Shown here: piece after piece, positions 45,458 through 54,696 of the stretch
How positions within the stretch are numbered: position 1 is the first letter of the stretch
Layout: each line of letters begins with the position of its first letter
Notes under the pieces: model-generated
The model's database searches: none
Told to the model about the DNA's origin: nothing
Seen by the model: only the letters and a program-made list of their open reading frames with translations
Assembly: GCF_040546595.1 (NCBI RefSeq)
Contig: NZ_JBEPOB010000001.1
Span: forward strand, 3,349,001-3,413,000
Reading direction: 5' to 3'
From: Bosea sp. OAE506
GTDB lineage: Bacteria > Pseudomonadota > Alphaproteobacteria > Rhizobiales > Beijerinckiaceae
DNA length: 64,000 nucleotides
Position numbers and translations under genes: made by a program

Positions 45458-46563
45458 CCCCAGACTTCCTTTGCGACCTCGAGGATGCGGCTGAGCTTCG
45501 CCCATTGCTCGTCCTCGGCCAGCACATTGCCTTCCTCGGTCGAGGCGAAGCCGCATTGCGGCGAGAGGCAGAGCTGGTCGAGCGGGGCGTAGCGCGCAGC
45601 CTCCTCGATCCGGCGCTTGAGATTGTCCTTGCTCTCCACCGTGCCGAACTTCGAGGTGACGAGGCCGAGCACGACCTGCTTGTCGCCCTTTGGCAGGAAG
45701 CGCAGCGGCTCGAAGCCGCCGGAGCGGTCGTCGTCCCACTCCATGAAATAGCCGTCGACGTCGATCTGGTTGAAGACGAGGTCGGCGACCGGCTCATAGC
45801 CGCCCGAGGCGATGAAGGTCGATTTGAAGTTGCCGCGGCAGGTGTGGGTGGTGATCCGCATGTCGGCGGGCTTCGCCTTCAGCGCCGCGTTCAGCACGTC
45901 GCGATAGACGAAGATCAGCGCGTCGGGATCGTCGCCGCGCTCGGCCAGCATCTTGCGCTGCTCCGGATCGCAGAAATAGGACAGGCTGGTGTCGTCGAGC
46001 TGCAGATAGCGGCAGCCGGCGTCGTAGAAGGCCTTGATCGCCTTGGCGTAGGCCTTGCCGAGATCGGCGTAGTAGTCCTCCATCTTGAGATAGGCGCTCG
46101 GATCGATCGCCTTCCGCCCACCGCGATAATGCAGCATCGACGGGCTCGGGATCGTCATCTTCGGCACGCGGCTGGTGCAGGAGGCGAGGAACTTGAAATG
46201 GGCGAGATGCGGATGGTCGTCCGGGAAGTCGAGCTTGCCGGTGACGCGGATGCCATGCCCCTTGGTGGCGACCCCCTTGAACTGGATGCCGGCATCGGTC
46301 TCGTAGGTCGTGACCCCGGTCAGGCCATCGAGAAAGTCGAAATGCCAGAAGGCGCGGCGGAATTCGCCATCGGTCACCGCCTGGAGCCCGATCTCCTCCT
46401 GCTTGCGGACGAGCTTGCGGATCTCCTCGTCCTCGATCCGCTCGAGCTCAGCTGCTCCGATCTCGCCGGAGGCGCGTTTGGCGCGGGCGTCCTTGACCGG
46501 TGCGCTGCGCAGCAGGCTGCCGACCATGTCGCCGCGGAAGGGCGGCTTGGTTCTCTGGCTCAT
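45454..46563 (-). CDS. MetE C-terminal-like, cobalamin-independent methyltransferase family protein
   Basis: 369 residues that match the catalytic half of cobalamin-independent methionine synthase. The zinc ligands are in place: His240 and Cys242 (THTCRGN), probably Glu275, and Cys337 (SPQCGFA). The N-terminal half of full-length MetE (about 750 residues) is absent. Related short proteins include the zinc-dependent epoxyalkane:thiol transferases and acid-induced YxjG/YxjH types. It sits in a catabolic operon between an ABC importer and an extradiol dioxygenase, so a role in removing or transferring a methyl or alkyl group from the substrate is more likely than methionine synthesis. Confidence 0.82.
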   Translation of the reverse strand: MSQRTKPPFRGDMVGSLLRSAPVKDARAKRASGEIGAAELERIEDEEIRKLVRKQEEIGLQAVTDGEFRRAFWHFDFLDGLTGVTTYETDAGIQFKGVATKGHGIRVTGKLDFPDDHPHLAHFKFLASCTSRVPKMTIPSPSMLHYRGGRKAIDPSAYLKMEDYYADLGKAYAKAIKAFYDAGCRYLQLDDTSLSYFCDPEQRKMLAERGDDPDALIFVYRDVLNAALKAKPADMRITTHTCRGNFKSTFIASGGYEPVADLVFNQIDVDGYFMEWDDDRSGGFEPLRFLPKGDKQVVLGLVTSKFGTVESKDNLKRRIEEAARYAPLDQLCLSPQCGFASTEEGNVLAEDEQWAKLSRILEVAKEVWG

Positions 46564-46583
46564 GATGGTCCTCCCTCGTTGTG

Positions 46584-47309
46584 TCAGGCCGCGGCTGCGA
46601 GCCCGAGATGATGTTCCAGCCGTGCGGGCTCGGCGATCAGCGTCGCGCTGCGCTCCGCGAGCACGATCCGGCCGCGTTCGAGCACGATGGCGTCGTCCGT
46701 CAGTTCCAGGATCTTGCGGGCGTGCTGTTCGATGACGATGGCGGCGAGGCCTTCGTCGCGAAACAGGGTCTTGAGGGACCTGAGCAGTTCCTCGACGATG
46801 ATCGGTGCCAACCCCTCCGTCGGCTCGTCGAGCAGCAGAAGTTTCGGATTCAGCATCAGCGCGCGGCCGACAGCCAGCATCTGCTGCTCGCCGCCGGAAA
46901 GCTGGTGGCCGAGATTGCCTTTGCGCTCGGCCAGGCGCGGAAACAGCCGCAGGACGCGGGGCACGTCCCAGGCTCCCGGGCGGGCCACCGCCGTCAGGTT
47001 CTCCACCACCGTCAGCGACTTGAAGATGTTGCGCTCCTGCGGGACCCAGCCGATGCCGGCCGCCGCGCGCTGCTCCGGCGGAGCCGCCGTGATGTCCCGC
47101 CCCGCCAGCAGGATCCGCCCGCCGCGGCGGCGCGTGACGCCGATGATGCTGTCGACCAGCGTCGTCTTGCCGACGCCGTTGCGGCCGAGCAGCGCCAGCG
47201 CCTGGCCTTCGCGCAGGGTGAGGTCGATGTCGAACAGGACCTGCGCCTCGCCATAGCCGGCGCTGAGATTTTCGACGCGCAGAAGCGGCGGATCCGTCGC
47301 GTCAGCCAT
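46584..47309 (-). CDS. Branched-chain-type ABC transporter ATP-binding protein (LivF family)
   Basis: 241 residues. Walker A is GRNGVGKTT, the signature LSGGEQQML, Walker B LLLLDEPTEGLAP and the H-loop IVIEQHA. The LivF-typical VPQERNIFKSLTVVENL is present. It is the second ATPase of the five-part Liv-type importer in this operon and overlaps the LivG gene by eight bases. Confidence 0.94.
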   Translation of the reverse strand: MADATDPPLLRVENLSAGYGEAQVLFDIDLTLREGQALALLGRNGVGKTTLVDSIIGVTRRRGGRILLAGRDITAAPPEQRAAAGIGWVPQERNIFKSLTVVENLTAVARPGAWDVPRVLRLFPRLAERKGNLGHQLSGGEQQMLAVGRALMLNPKLLLLDEPTEGLAPIIVEELLRSLKTLFRDEGLAAIVIEQHARKILELTDDAIVLERGRIVLAERSATLIAEPARLEHHLGLAAAA

Positions 47310-48054
47310 GGGCGCCCTCCCCGAGATAGGCCGCCCGCACGGCCGGGTCGCGCGCCATCTCGTCGGGCGTGCCCTCGGCCAGGATGCGGCCGTTGACCAG
47401 CACAGTGATGCGCGTGGCGAAGCGGAAGACCAGGTCCATGTCATGCTCGATCAGCAGCACGGAGACGTCCTCCGGCAGCGCCGCGACCGTCTGCATCAGC
47501 TCGCGGCGCTCGGCCTCGGGAACACCGGCCGCCGGCTCGTCGAGCAGCAAAACGGAGGGGCGCGCCGCGAAGGCGGCGGCGATCTCGACCTGACGCTGCT
47601 TGCCATAGGGCAGCGTCGCGATGCGTCGGTCCATGATGTCGTCGAGCCGGAAGCGGGACAGGAGTTCGGCCGTCTGGTCGACGAGTTCGGATGCGCGGTC
47701 GAGCCTCGCAAAGGGCCGGGCGCCCTGGCCCAGACGCTCCGAGGTGACGAGGGCGATCATCTCGAGCGGCGTCATCGAGCCGAAGAGCTGGTTGATCTGG
47801 AACGTGCGGGCGAGACCGCGCCGGACCCGGGCCTCGCGCGCGAGCGTCGTGATGTCGTCCCCCATGAGCGCAATGCGGCCGGAACTGGGCCTGAGCACGC
47901 CTGTCAGCTGATTCACGAAGGTCGTCTTGCCGGCGCCGTTGGGGCCGATCAGGGCGTGGCGCGCGCCGCGCTCCAACGTGAAGTTGACGGCGTCGGTCGC
48001 CGTGATGCCGCCGAAGCGCTTGGACAGCGCGAAGGTCTGCAGCGCCGCGCTCAC
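47302..48054 (-). CDS. Branched-chain-type ABC transporter ATP-binding protein (LivG family)
   Basis: 250 residues. Walker A is GPNGAGKTT; ARTFQINQLFGSMTPLEM is the typical LivG Q-loop region. The signature is replaced by TLPYGKQRQVEIA, normal for LivG, followed by Walker B LLLDEPAAGV and LIEHDMDLVF. The start is the GTG at 48054, with GGAGG upstream and a GTGA overlap with the permease stop. The longer open frame upstream belongs to another reading frame of livM. Confidence 0.92.
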   Translation of the reverse strand: MSAALQTFALSKRFGGITATDAVNFTLERGARHALIGPNGAGKTTFVNQLTGVLRPSSGRIALMGDDITTLAREARVRRGLARTFQINQLFGSMTPLEMIALVTSERLGQGARPFARLDRASELVDQTAELLSRFRLDDIMDRRIATLPYGKQRQVEIAAAFAARPSVLLLDEPAAGVPEAERRELMQTVAALPEDVSVLLIEHDMDLVFRFATRITVLVNGRILAEGTPDEMARDPAVRAAYLGEGAHG

Positions 48055-49058
48055 GGGGTGCCTCCCCGGCCGAGGCGGGCGAAGCGGCTGGCGACGGCGC
48101 GCACTCCGCCATGGATGATCTCGCGACCGCCGAGCACGAAGAGCACGAGGAAGAGCCCGATCCAGAACATCCAGTACTGCGGGGTGAAGCTGGAGATCGC
48201 GTCCTGCAGCAGCTTGAAGACGATGGCGCCAATGAGCCCGCCATAGAGATAGCCGGCGCCGCCGATGATCAGCACGAGCATGAGATCGGCCGAGCGGTGG
48301 AAATCGAGCACGTCGAGCGAGACGAACTGCGTTGTCTGGGCGAGCAGCGCCCCCGCCGCCCCGGCATAGGCGGCGGCAAGCGTATAGGCCCCAGCCAGTC
48401 GCCGGCCATTGGGGACGCCCGAGGCCGCTGCGCGCAACGGGTTGTCGCGGATGGCGCGCAGCGACAGGCCGAAGGGCGAGTTCGCGACCCGTCTGGCGAC
48501 CAGGAACAGGACGAAGAGGACGCCGAGACTGTAGAGATAGGCCGTGCGGCCGAAGATGTCGAAATCGAACAGGCCCAACACGGGTCCCATGACGACACCC
48601 TGGAGGCCGTCGGCTCCGCCCGTCAGCCAGGCCAGCGAATTGGCGAGTTCGTAGAGGATCAGGGCCACGCCAAGCGTCACCATCAGGCGTGTGAGGTCGC
48701 TGCCGCGCAGGACGAGCGGACTGGTGATGAGGCCAAGCAGGCCGGATGCCGCCATGCCGCAGGCGAGCCCCGCCAGCGGGTCGCCCCCGACATGCTTGGC
48801 GAAGAGACCCGCGGCATAGGCGCCCATGCCGAGAAAGGCCGCATGTCCGAGCGAGACGATGCCGGCATAGCCCAGGATCAGGTCGAGCGAGAGCGCGAAC
48901 AAGGCGAGGATCGCGATCTCGTTGAGGAGCAGCAGATGACGCGGGAAGAGCAGGAAGGCGGCAAAGGCAATCAGCCAGAAGGCGATCTCGGCCGGATGCC
49001 AGCGCCGGCTGCGATAGAGCGCCTCGCGGACGCGCTGATGGAGCGTCGCGCCGCTCAT
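48051..49058 (-). CDS. Branched-chain-type ABC transporter permease (LivM family)
   Basis: 335 residues with eight to ten helices. LivM markers are LILGYAGIVSLGHAAFLGMGAYAAGL and the loop RAIRDNPLRAAASGVPNGRRLAGAYTLAAAYAGAAG, with the final GGREII. It overlaps LivH by four bases upstream and LivG by four downstream. In this operon it would import the aromatic acid or a related acid rather than an amino acid. Confidence 0.93.
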   Translation of the reverse strand: MSGATLHQRVREALYRSRRWHPAEIAFWLIAFAAFLLFPRHLLLLNEIAILALFALSLDLILGYAGIVSLGHAAFLGMGAYAAGLFAKHVGGDPLAGLACGMAASGLLGLITSPLVLRGSDLTRLMVTLGVALILYELANSLAWLTGGADGLQGVVMGPVLGLFDFDIFGRTAYLYSLGVLFVLFLVARRVANSPFGLSLRAIRDNPLRAAASGVPNGRRLAGAYTLAAAYAGAAGALLAQTTQFVSLDVLDFHRSADLMLVLIIGGAGYLYGGLIGAIVFKLLQDAISSFTPQYWMFWIGLFLVLFVLGGREIIHGGVRAVASRFARLGRGGTP

Positions 49059-49912
49059 GCCCTCGCCCTCGCGAAAAGGCCATTGGGGCGGGTTAGCAGC
49101 AGCACCACCATCAGCGCGTAGATGATGAAGGCGCCGATCTCGGGCACGAGATACTTCCCGACGACGTCGGCCACGCCGAGCAGCATGGCGGCGAAGAAGG
49201 GTCCCGTGATGCTCGAGGTGCCGCCGACGGTGACCACGATCAGGAAGTAGATCATGAATTTCAGTGGGAAGGTCGGGTCGAGCCCCATCAACTCGACGCC
49301 GAGCGCACCGCCCAGCCCGGCGAGGCCGCTGCCGATCGCGAAGGTCAGGGCGAAGAGCCGGTTGACCGGGATGCCGAGGCCGCGCGCCACCCGCGCATCG
49401 TCCACCGCCGCCCGCAGCCGACTGCCGAAGCGGGTGCGGGTGAAGCCCCAGTGCAGCCCGACGGCGAGCAGCCCGCAGACGGCGATGACGAAAAGCCGAT
49501 AGCGGCCGATGCCGATGCCCGCGATCTCGAACCGCCCCTGCAGCCAGGCGGGCAGGCGGATGAACTGCTGGCTCGACCCCATCAGCCAGTCGGTGCCGGC
49601 GACCGCCATGAAGACGAGCCCGATGGAGAACATCACCTGGTCGAGATGGCTCTTGGCGTACATCGGCCGGTAGAGCAGCCGTTCCAGCACCAGCCCCACC
49701 AGTGCCGCCGCCAGGAAGGCCAGCGGCAAGCTGGCGAGGAAGGGCAGCCCGAGCCGCTGCATCGCGAGCACGGTGACGTAGCCGCCGAGCATGGCGAAGG
49801 CGCCATGGGCGAGGTTGACGAAGTTCATCAACCCCATCGTCACGGAGAGCCCGCAGCCGAGGACGAAGAGCACCATCCCATAGGCGATGCCGTCGAAGAG
49901 GATGGTCAACAT
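49055..49912 (-). CDS. Branched-chain-type ABC transporter permease (LivH family)
   Basis: 285 residues. It opens MLTILFDGIAYGMVLFVLGCGLSVTMGLMNFVNLAHGAFAMLGGY-like sequence, the LivH hallmark, and has the EAA-type loop RLRAAVDDARVARGLGIPVNRLFALTFAIGSGLAGLGG. It forms the channel with LivM. The gene begins 33 bases after the binding-protein stop. Confidence 0.93.
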   Translation of the reverse strand: MLTILFDGIAYGMVLFVLGCGLSVTMGLMNFVNLAHGAFAMLGGYVTVLAMQRLGLPFLASLPLAFLAAALVGLVLERLLYRPMYAKSHLDQVMFSIGLVFMAVAGTDWLMGSSQQFIRLPAWLQGRFEIAGIGIGRYRLFVIAVCGLLAVGLHWGFTRTRFGSRLRAAVDDARVARGLGIPVNRLFALTFAIGSGLAGLGGALGVELMGLDPTFPLKFMIYFLIVVTVGGTSSITGPFFAAMLLGVADVVGKYLVPEIGAFIIYALMVVLLLTRPNGLFARARA

Positions 49913-49945
49913 CGGCGGGTATCCGCTACGGCCGCTGCGCTTGCC

Positions 49946-51121
49946 TCACTTGCGTGCCTTCACCGGGTCCTTGACGGCCGTGATCGTCGCGAACTCCACG
50001 TTGAACAGCTCCGAGCCGACCTTCTCGGTCTTGCGGACATAGATGTTCTGGATGATGTCGCGGGTGTCGGGGTCGATCGTCACCGGGCCGCGCACGCTCT
50101 CCCAGGAGGCGCCCTTCATGGCCGCGATCAGCTTGTCGCCGGCGGCGTCGCCCTTCGTCGCCTCCAGCGCCTTGGCGATCAGGACCATGCCATCATAGCC
50201 GCCGACGGCCATGAAGTTCGGGCGCATGCCGGGATTGGCCTTCTGGAAGGCCTGGACGAAGGCCTTGTTGGCGGGGCTGTCGTGGGCCGCCGAATAATGA
50301 TGCGTCGTGATGGTGCCGAGCGCGACCTCGCCCATGCCCTCGAGGATATCGTCGTCGACGACGTCGCCCGGCCCGATCAGGCGGACGCCGGCCTTGTCCA
50401 GTCCGCGCTCGACGAACTGCTTCATGAACTGCGCGCCGACGCCGGACGGCACGAAGACGAAGAGCGCGTCCGGCTTCGCCTCGGAGACCCGCTGCAGGAA
50501 GGGCGCGAAATCGGGGTTGCGGAGCGGCACGCGCACGCTCTCGACGGTGCCGCCCGCGCCCTTGAACTTGTTGGCGAAGGAGGTCTCTGCGTCGATGCCG
50601 GGGCCGTAATCGGTGACGACGGTGAAGACCTTCTTGATGCCGTTGGCCGCGGCCCAGTCCGCCATCGGCTCGGAGGCCTGCGGCAGGGTGAAGGAGGTCC
50701 GCACGATAAAGGGCGAGGCCTCGGTGATGGTCGCGGTCGCCGCCGCCATGACGACCTGCGGCACCTTGGCCTGCGTCGCGATCTGCGCGGTCGCCATGGC
50801 GAGCGGCGTCAGGCCGAAGCCGGCGAGCACCGCCACCTTGTCGTTAACGACCAGTTCCTGGGCGAGGCGTCGCGTCTGATCGGCGTTGCCCGTGTCGTCC
50901 TTGAGGACGACCTCGAGCTTGCGCCCGCCATGCACGGCACCCTGCTGGGCGAGGAAGAGCTTCACCGCAGCGTCGATCTGGCGGCCGGTGGAGGCGAAGG
51001 GCCCCGTCATCGGCAGGATCAGCCCGATCTTCAGCGCTTCCTGCGCCAGCGCCAGGGTGCTCGTCGACCCGGCCAGCGCGAGGCCGAGCATGCCGGACAG
51101 AATGGTCCTGCGAAGCGTCAT
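49946..51121 (-). CDS. Branched-chain-type ABC transporter solute-binding protein (LivJ/K family)
   Basis: 391 residues. A Sec signal (MTLRRTILSGMLGLALAGS, cleavage near ALAQ) precedes EALKIGLILPMTGPFASTGRQI, the family start. The two-lobe pattern includes VAVLAGFGLTPLAMATA and VFTVVTDYGPG. Members near aromatic catabolic genes often bind benzoate-type acids. The aldolase gene upstream is 42 bases away; downstream come LivH, LivM, LivG and LivF. Confidence 0.92.
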   Translation of the reverse strand: MTLRRTILSGMLGLALAGSTSTLALAQEALKIGLILPMTGPFASTGRQIDAAVKLFLAQQGAVHGGRKLEVVLKDDTGNADQTRRLAQELVVNDKVAVLAGFGLTPLAMATAQIATQAKVPQVVMAAATATITEASPFIVRTSFTLPQASEPMADWAAANGIKKVFTVVTDYGPGIDAETSFANKFKGAGGTVESVRVPLRNPDFAPFLQRVSEAKPDALFVFVPSGVGAQFMKQFVERGLDKAGVRLIGPGDVVDDDILEGMGEVALGTITTHHYSAAHDSPANKAFVQAFQKANPGMRPNFMAVGGYDGMVLIAKALEATKGDAAGDKLIAAMKGASWESVRGPVTIDPDTRDIIQNIYVRKTEKVGSELFNVEFATITAVKDPVKARK

Positions 51122-51163
51122 GATGATTCCTTCCCCTGATGCGGCTTTCTGCGAAGCCTGATT

Positions 51164-51847
51164 TCAATCGCCGTCGCGATAGACGAGTCCCGCCTTGGCG
51201 AGGCCTTCGCGCATACCGTACATGTCCAGTCCCAGTTCGCCAGAGGCCAGGCGTCTACGCTTTTCGTCTTCATTGGCCTCGCGCTTGCGGCCGGCGGCGG
51301 CCACGGATTCCGCCTCGAGCCGCGGCACCACGACGACCCCGTCGTCGTCGGCCACGACGACGTCGCCGGGATGGACCAGCGCGCCGGCGCAGACCACCGG
51401 GATGTTGACCGAGCCGAGCGTCGCCTTGACCGTGCCCTTGGCCGAGATCGCCCGCGACCAGACCGGGAAGCCCATTTCCGTGAGGGTGCGCACGTCGCGC
51501 ACGCCGGCATCGATCACCAGCCCGACGCCGCCGCGGGCCTTCAGCGAGGTCGCCAGCAGGTCGCCGAACATGCCGTCGGTGTTGTCGGCGGTGCAGGCGA
51601 CGACCAGCACGTCGCCCGGCTGGATCTGCTCGATCGCGACATGGATCATCCAGTTGTCGCCGGGCTGCGCCAGCACCGTCACCGCCCCGCCCGCGATCTG
51701 GGCGCCGGCATAGATCGGCCGCAGATAGGGTTTCATCAGGCCGGTCCGGCCCATGGCCTCATGGGTGGTCGAGACGCCGAGCGCGCCCAGATCGGCCATA
51801 GCGGCGGCCGGCGCGCGGGCCCTGGTGCGGATGACGACGGGGGTCAT
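51164..51847 (-). CDS. 4-carboxy-4-hydroxy-2-oxoadipate aldolase (RraA/HMG-CHA aldolase family)
   Basis: 227 residues of the RraA fold used by class II pyruvate aldolases. The active-site pieces are GDLLA (residues 96-100) and the Arg117-Asp118 pair in [10 protein letters not shown]. The family enzyme splits 4-carboxy-4-hydroxy-2-oxoadipate into pyruvate and oxaloacetate, the last step of the gallate and protocatechuate 4,5-cleavage routes. It follows the GalB-like hydratase with a four-base overlap, matching the pathway order. ATG 51847 is fixed by this overlap. Confidence 0.88.
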   Translation of the reverse strand: MTPVVIRTRARAPAAAMADLGALGVSTTHEAMGRTGLMKPYLRPIYAGAQIAGGAVTVLAQPGDNWMIHVAIEQIQPGDVLVVACTADNTDGMFGDLLATSLKARGGVGLVIDAGVRDVRTLTEMGFPVWSRAISAKGTVKATLGSVNIPVVCAGALVHPGDVVVADDDGVVVVPRLEAESVAAAGRKREANEDEKRRRLASGELGLDMYGMREGLAKAGLVYRDGD

Positions 51848-52569
51848 GCCAGCGCCTCCAGCGCTTCCGGAAACAGGCGCTGATAGGCCTCGCCATAGGT
51901 CATCGCCTTGCCGGAGTTGCGACCGCCTTGCATGCCGCGGTTCAGCGCCACCCGGGTGTAGTATTCCCAGAGATGCTTCTGGGCGGCGAGGATTTCGAAG
52001 GCCTTGCGCTTCACCTCCCAGACCTCGTCGATGTTCAGGATGACATTGGGCTTGAAGTTGCACTGCTCGGGCTGGTGCGGCTCGAACAGGAACAGCGGCG
52101 GCGCCGCATAAGCCCGCTCCGGATCGGGCTTGTGGCCGGCGGCCTGGGCGATGATGCGGGCCTCCTGGGCGAAGCGCGTCGCCTCGGGGTGGTCGACATT
52201 ATAGGGGTCTTCCAGCGCATGCGTCAGGACGAAGCGCGGGTTGAGCTCGTGGAAGAGGTCGATGGCGCGGTCGAGCATCGCGGGCGTGGTGCGCAGCGGA
52301 TAGTCGCCCGCGTCGAGGAACTCGATCTCGGCGCCGAGCGTCTCGGCCGCCTGCTCCGCTTCCTCGCGCCGCTGGGCCTTGACGTCCTCCATCCGGACGC
52401 CGGCCTTCTTCCAGGCGAACTGGCTCTCGCCGCGTTCGCCATAGGACAGGCACAGGATCCGGACGCGAAAGCCCCGGCGCGCATGCAGCGCGATCGCGCC
52501 GCCGGCCCGCCAGACAAAATCGCCGGGATGGGCGGTGATCACCAGACCTGTCTTCTGCGGCTCGGCCAT
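51844..52569 (-). CDS. galB: 4-oxalomesaconate hydratase, PIG-L type (GalB family)
   Basis: 241 residues of the PIG-L/LmbE zinc-hydrolase fold, with His14 and Asp17 in [16 protein letters not shown] and a later histidine in NVDHPEA. The [11 protein letters not shown] segment is specific to the GalB group, which hydrates 4-oxalomesaconate to 4-carboxy-4-hydroxy-2-oxoadipate. The start is taken at ATG 52569; a GTG at 52593 that overlaps the tautomerase stop is an alternative. It lies between the GalD-like tautomerase and the aldolase. Confidence 0.88.
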   Translation of the reverse strand: MAEPQKTGLVITAHPGDFVWRAGGAIALHARRGFRVRILCLSYGERGESQFAWKKAGVRMEDVKAQRREEAEQAAETLGAEIEFLDAGDYPLRTTPAMLDRAIDLFHELNPRFVLTHALEDPYNVDHPEATRFAQEARIIAQAAGHKPDPERAYAAPPLFLFEPHQPEQCNFKPNVILNIDEVWEVKRKAFEILAAQKHLWEYYTRVALNRGMQGGRNSGKAMTYGEAYQRLFPEALEALA

Positions 52570-52589
52570 CGGCGTTGCGTCCTCTCGTC

Positions 52590-53708
52590 TCACTCGACGG
52601 CAGAGCGGGCTTCACCCGCATGCGCCGCCATCACGCGGGCCGGCACGAAGGCGCGGCCGTCCATCAGGATGCGGGCGGTCCGCAGCAGCCCGGCTCGCTC
52701 GATCACGGGCTGCGCGGCGGTTCCGCCGACGGTCAGCGTCACCGTGAATTCGCCGGTCGGGTGCTCGACCGACAGCGCGCGCTCGCGTCCCTGCGGCATC
52801 GCCGCGACCGAGGCGGCCGGCGACCCCGGCAGAGCGGCGGCCGTGGCGACCGTCACGGCGGCGAAGACGCCGATCGACGCATGGCATTCATGCGGAATGA
52901 AGCTGCGCGTGCAGATCGCGCCGCCGGCCGCCGGCGGGGCAACCAGTGCGATCTTGGGGACGACCTTTCGGGCGACGTCGCCGAGTTTCATCAGGGGCCC
53001 GGCGGCGAGGCGGATGCGTTCGATTTGCGCCTTCAGTTCCGTGTCCTCGCCGAGTTGCTCGCGCGATTCATAACCGGTGCGATCAAGATCGGCCGCCCGC
53101 ATCACGATCACCGGCATGCCGTTGTCGATCAGCGTGCAGGGCACGCCGTCGATCACGTCGACGACGTTGCCGGTCGGCAGCAAGGCCCCACAGACCGAGC
53201 CTTCCGCATCGAGGAAGCCGATCTCGATTGGCGCCGAGGTGCCAGGCACGCCGTCGATGCGGGCCTCGCCCTCCGCGCTCGCCTGGCCGTCCGGCGTGTC
53301 CATCGTCAGATCCGCGATGGTGCCCGTGTTGAGCGTACGCACGCGAAGGGACGTGCGCGCGCCCCTCGCCTTCACCAGTCCGCGCGCCAGGGCGAAGGGT
53401 CCGATGCCGGCTAGGATGTTGCCGCAGTTGGGCGTGGTGTCGACATGGGCCGTCTCGATGCCGACCTGTGCGAAAAGGAAATCGATGTCGCAGCCCGGCT
53501 CGGTCGAAGGCGAAACGATCGCGACCTTGCTGGTCAGTGGATGCGCGCCGCCGAGCCCGTCGACCTGCCGCTTGTCGGGCGACCCCATCAGGGTGAGCAG
53601 GACGGCGTCGCGTGCCGCGTCATCCGCCGGCAGATCGTCGCGCAGGAAATAGGCCCCCTTCGAGGTGCCGCCGCGGATCAGCATGCAGGGTATCGCGATC
53701 TGCCCCAT
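52590..53708 (-). CDS. galD: 4-oxalomesaconate tautomerase (GalD, PrpF family)
   Basis: 372 residues of the diaminopimelate-epimerase-like PrpF family. It opens IPCMLIRGGTSKGAYF and has the first catalytic-site region PNCGNILAG (Cys95) and the second PHECHASIGVFAAVTVATA. GalD converts the keto form of 4-oxalomesaconate to the enol form that GalB hydrates. The adjacent GalB and CHA aldolase genes make this the most likely member of the PrpF family. The gap to the upstream Bug gene is four bases. Confidence 0.88.
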   Translation of the reverse strand: MGQIAIPCMLIRGGTSKGAYFLRDDLPADDAARDAVLLTLMGSPDKRQVDGLGGAHPLTSKVAIVSPSTEPGCDIDFLFAQVGIETAHVDTTPNCGNILAGIGPFALARGLVKARGARTSLRVRTLNTGTIADLTMDTPDGQASAEGEARIDGVPGTSAPIEIGFLDAEGSVCGALLPTGNVVDVIDGVPCTLIDNGMPVIVMRAADLDRTGYESREQLGEDTELKAQIERIRLAAGPLMKLGDVARKVVPKIALVAPPAAGGAICTRSFIPHECHASIGVFAAVTVATAAALPGSPAASVAAMPQGRERALSVEHPTGEFTVTLTVGGTAAQPVIERAGLLRTARILMDGRAFVPARVMAAHAGEARSAVE

Positions 53709-53712
53709 CGCC

Positions 53713-54696
53713 TTACTCCGCCGCCTTGATGCCGGCGCGGGTGATGACGTCGCGCCAAAGCGTCAGTTCCGAGGCGATCAGTGCGCCAAAGCCGTCCGGC
53801 GTCTCCGGGCGCGCAATGGCGCCATCGCGGGCGAGCGCTGCGGCAAAGTCGGGCTGGCGCAGCAGATCGTTGATCGCGCGGTTGAGCCGGTCGACGATCG
53901 GACGCGGGGTCCTGGCGGGCGCGACCACGCCATACCACTGCACGGCCTCGAAACCCGGCAGCCCGCTCTCGGCGAGGGTCGGCAGGTTCGGGGCGAAGCC
54001 GACCCGTTCCCGGTTCGCCACGCCCAGCACGCGCAACTGCCCGCCCTCGGCCAGAGGGAGCACGGCCGGCCCGCCGGTCAGCGTGAACTGGACATTGCCG
54101 GCGACGAGATCGTTCACCGACGGCGCCGTGCCACGATAAGGCACATGCACGGCCTCGATGCCGGCCCGATGGGCCAGATAGGCGGTAGCAATATGGGCGG
54201 CACTGCCCTGGCCGCCGGACGAATAGTTCAGTTTGCCGGGATGGGCCCTGGCATGGGCGATGAACTCCCCGAGGGTCTTGGCCGGCAGCTGCGGGTTGAT
54301 GGCCAGAATGTTGGGCACCATCGCGACGAGCGCGACCGGCTGGAAATCCCTGACCGGGTCGTAGGGGACGTTCGGATAGAGGGACGGCGCGAAGGCGAGC
54401 GTGCCGATATGCCCCATCATCAGCATATGGCCGTCGGGATCGGCCTTCGCGACCTGTCCGGCCGCGGTCATGCCACCCGCGCCGGGCCGGTTCTCGATGA
54501 CGAAGCCTCGACCGGGAATGACCTGCTCCAGCTTTGCAGCGATCAGCCTCGCCAGCACGTCGGTGCTGCCGCCCGGCGTGAACGGCACGACGAGGCGGAT
54601 GATCTGGCTCGGCCAGGTCTGTGCCCGGGCTGGAGCGAGGCCCGAGAAGCCGGCCGCACCGAGCCCGGCGAGCACGTGGCGGCGGTGGGGCCGCAT
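53713..54696 (-). CDS. Bug/TctC-family tripartite tricarboxylate solute-binding protein
   Basis: 327 residues with a Tat-like N-terminus (MRPHRRHVLAGLGAAGFSG) and the Bug start WPSQIIRLVVPFTPGGSTDVLARLIA. The ligand loop YSSGGQGSAAHIATAYL and HVPYRGTAPSVNDL are typical. These proteins bind carboxylates for TctAB permeases, but none is nearby; the operon instead has a Liv-type importer. It may act as a sensor or share remote permeases. The start overlaps the oxidoreductase stop by one base. Confidence 0.93.
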   Translation of the reverse strand: MRPHRRHVLAGLGAAGFSGLAPARAQTWPSQIIRLVVPFTPGGSTDVLARLIAAKLEQVIPGRGFVIENRPGAGGMTAAGQVAKADPDGHMLMMGHIGTLAFAPSLYPNVPYDPVRDFQPVALVAMVPNILAINPQLPAKTLGEFIAHARAHPGKLNYSSGGQGSAAHIATAYLAHRAGIEAVHVPYRGTAPSVNDLVAGNVQFTLTGGPAVLPLAEGGQLRVLGVANRERVGFAPNLPTLAESGLPGFEAVQWYGVVAPARTPRPIVDRLNRAINDLLRQPDFAAALARDGAIARPETPDGFGALIASELTLWRDVITRAGIKAAE

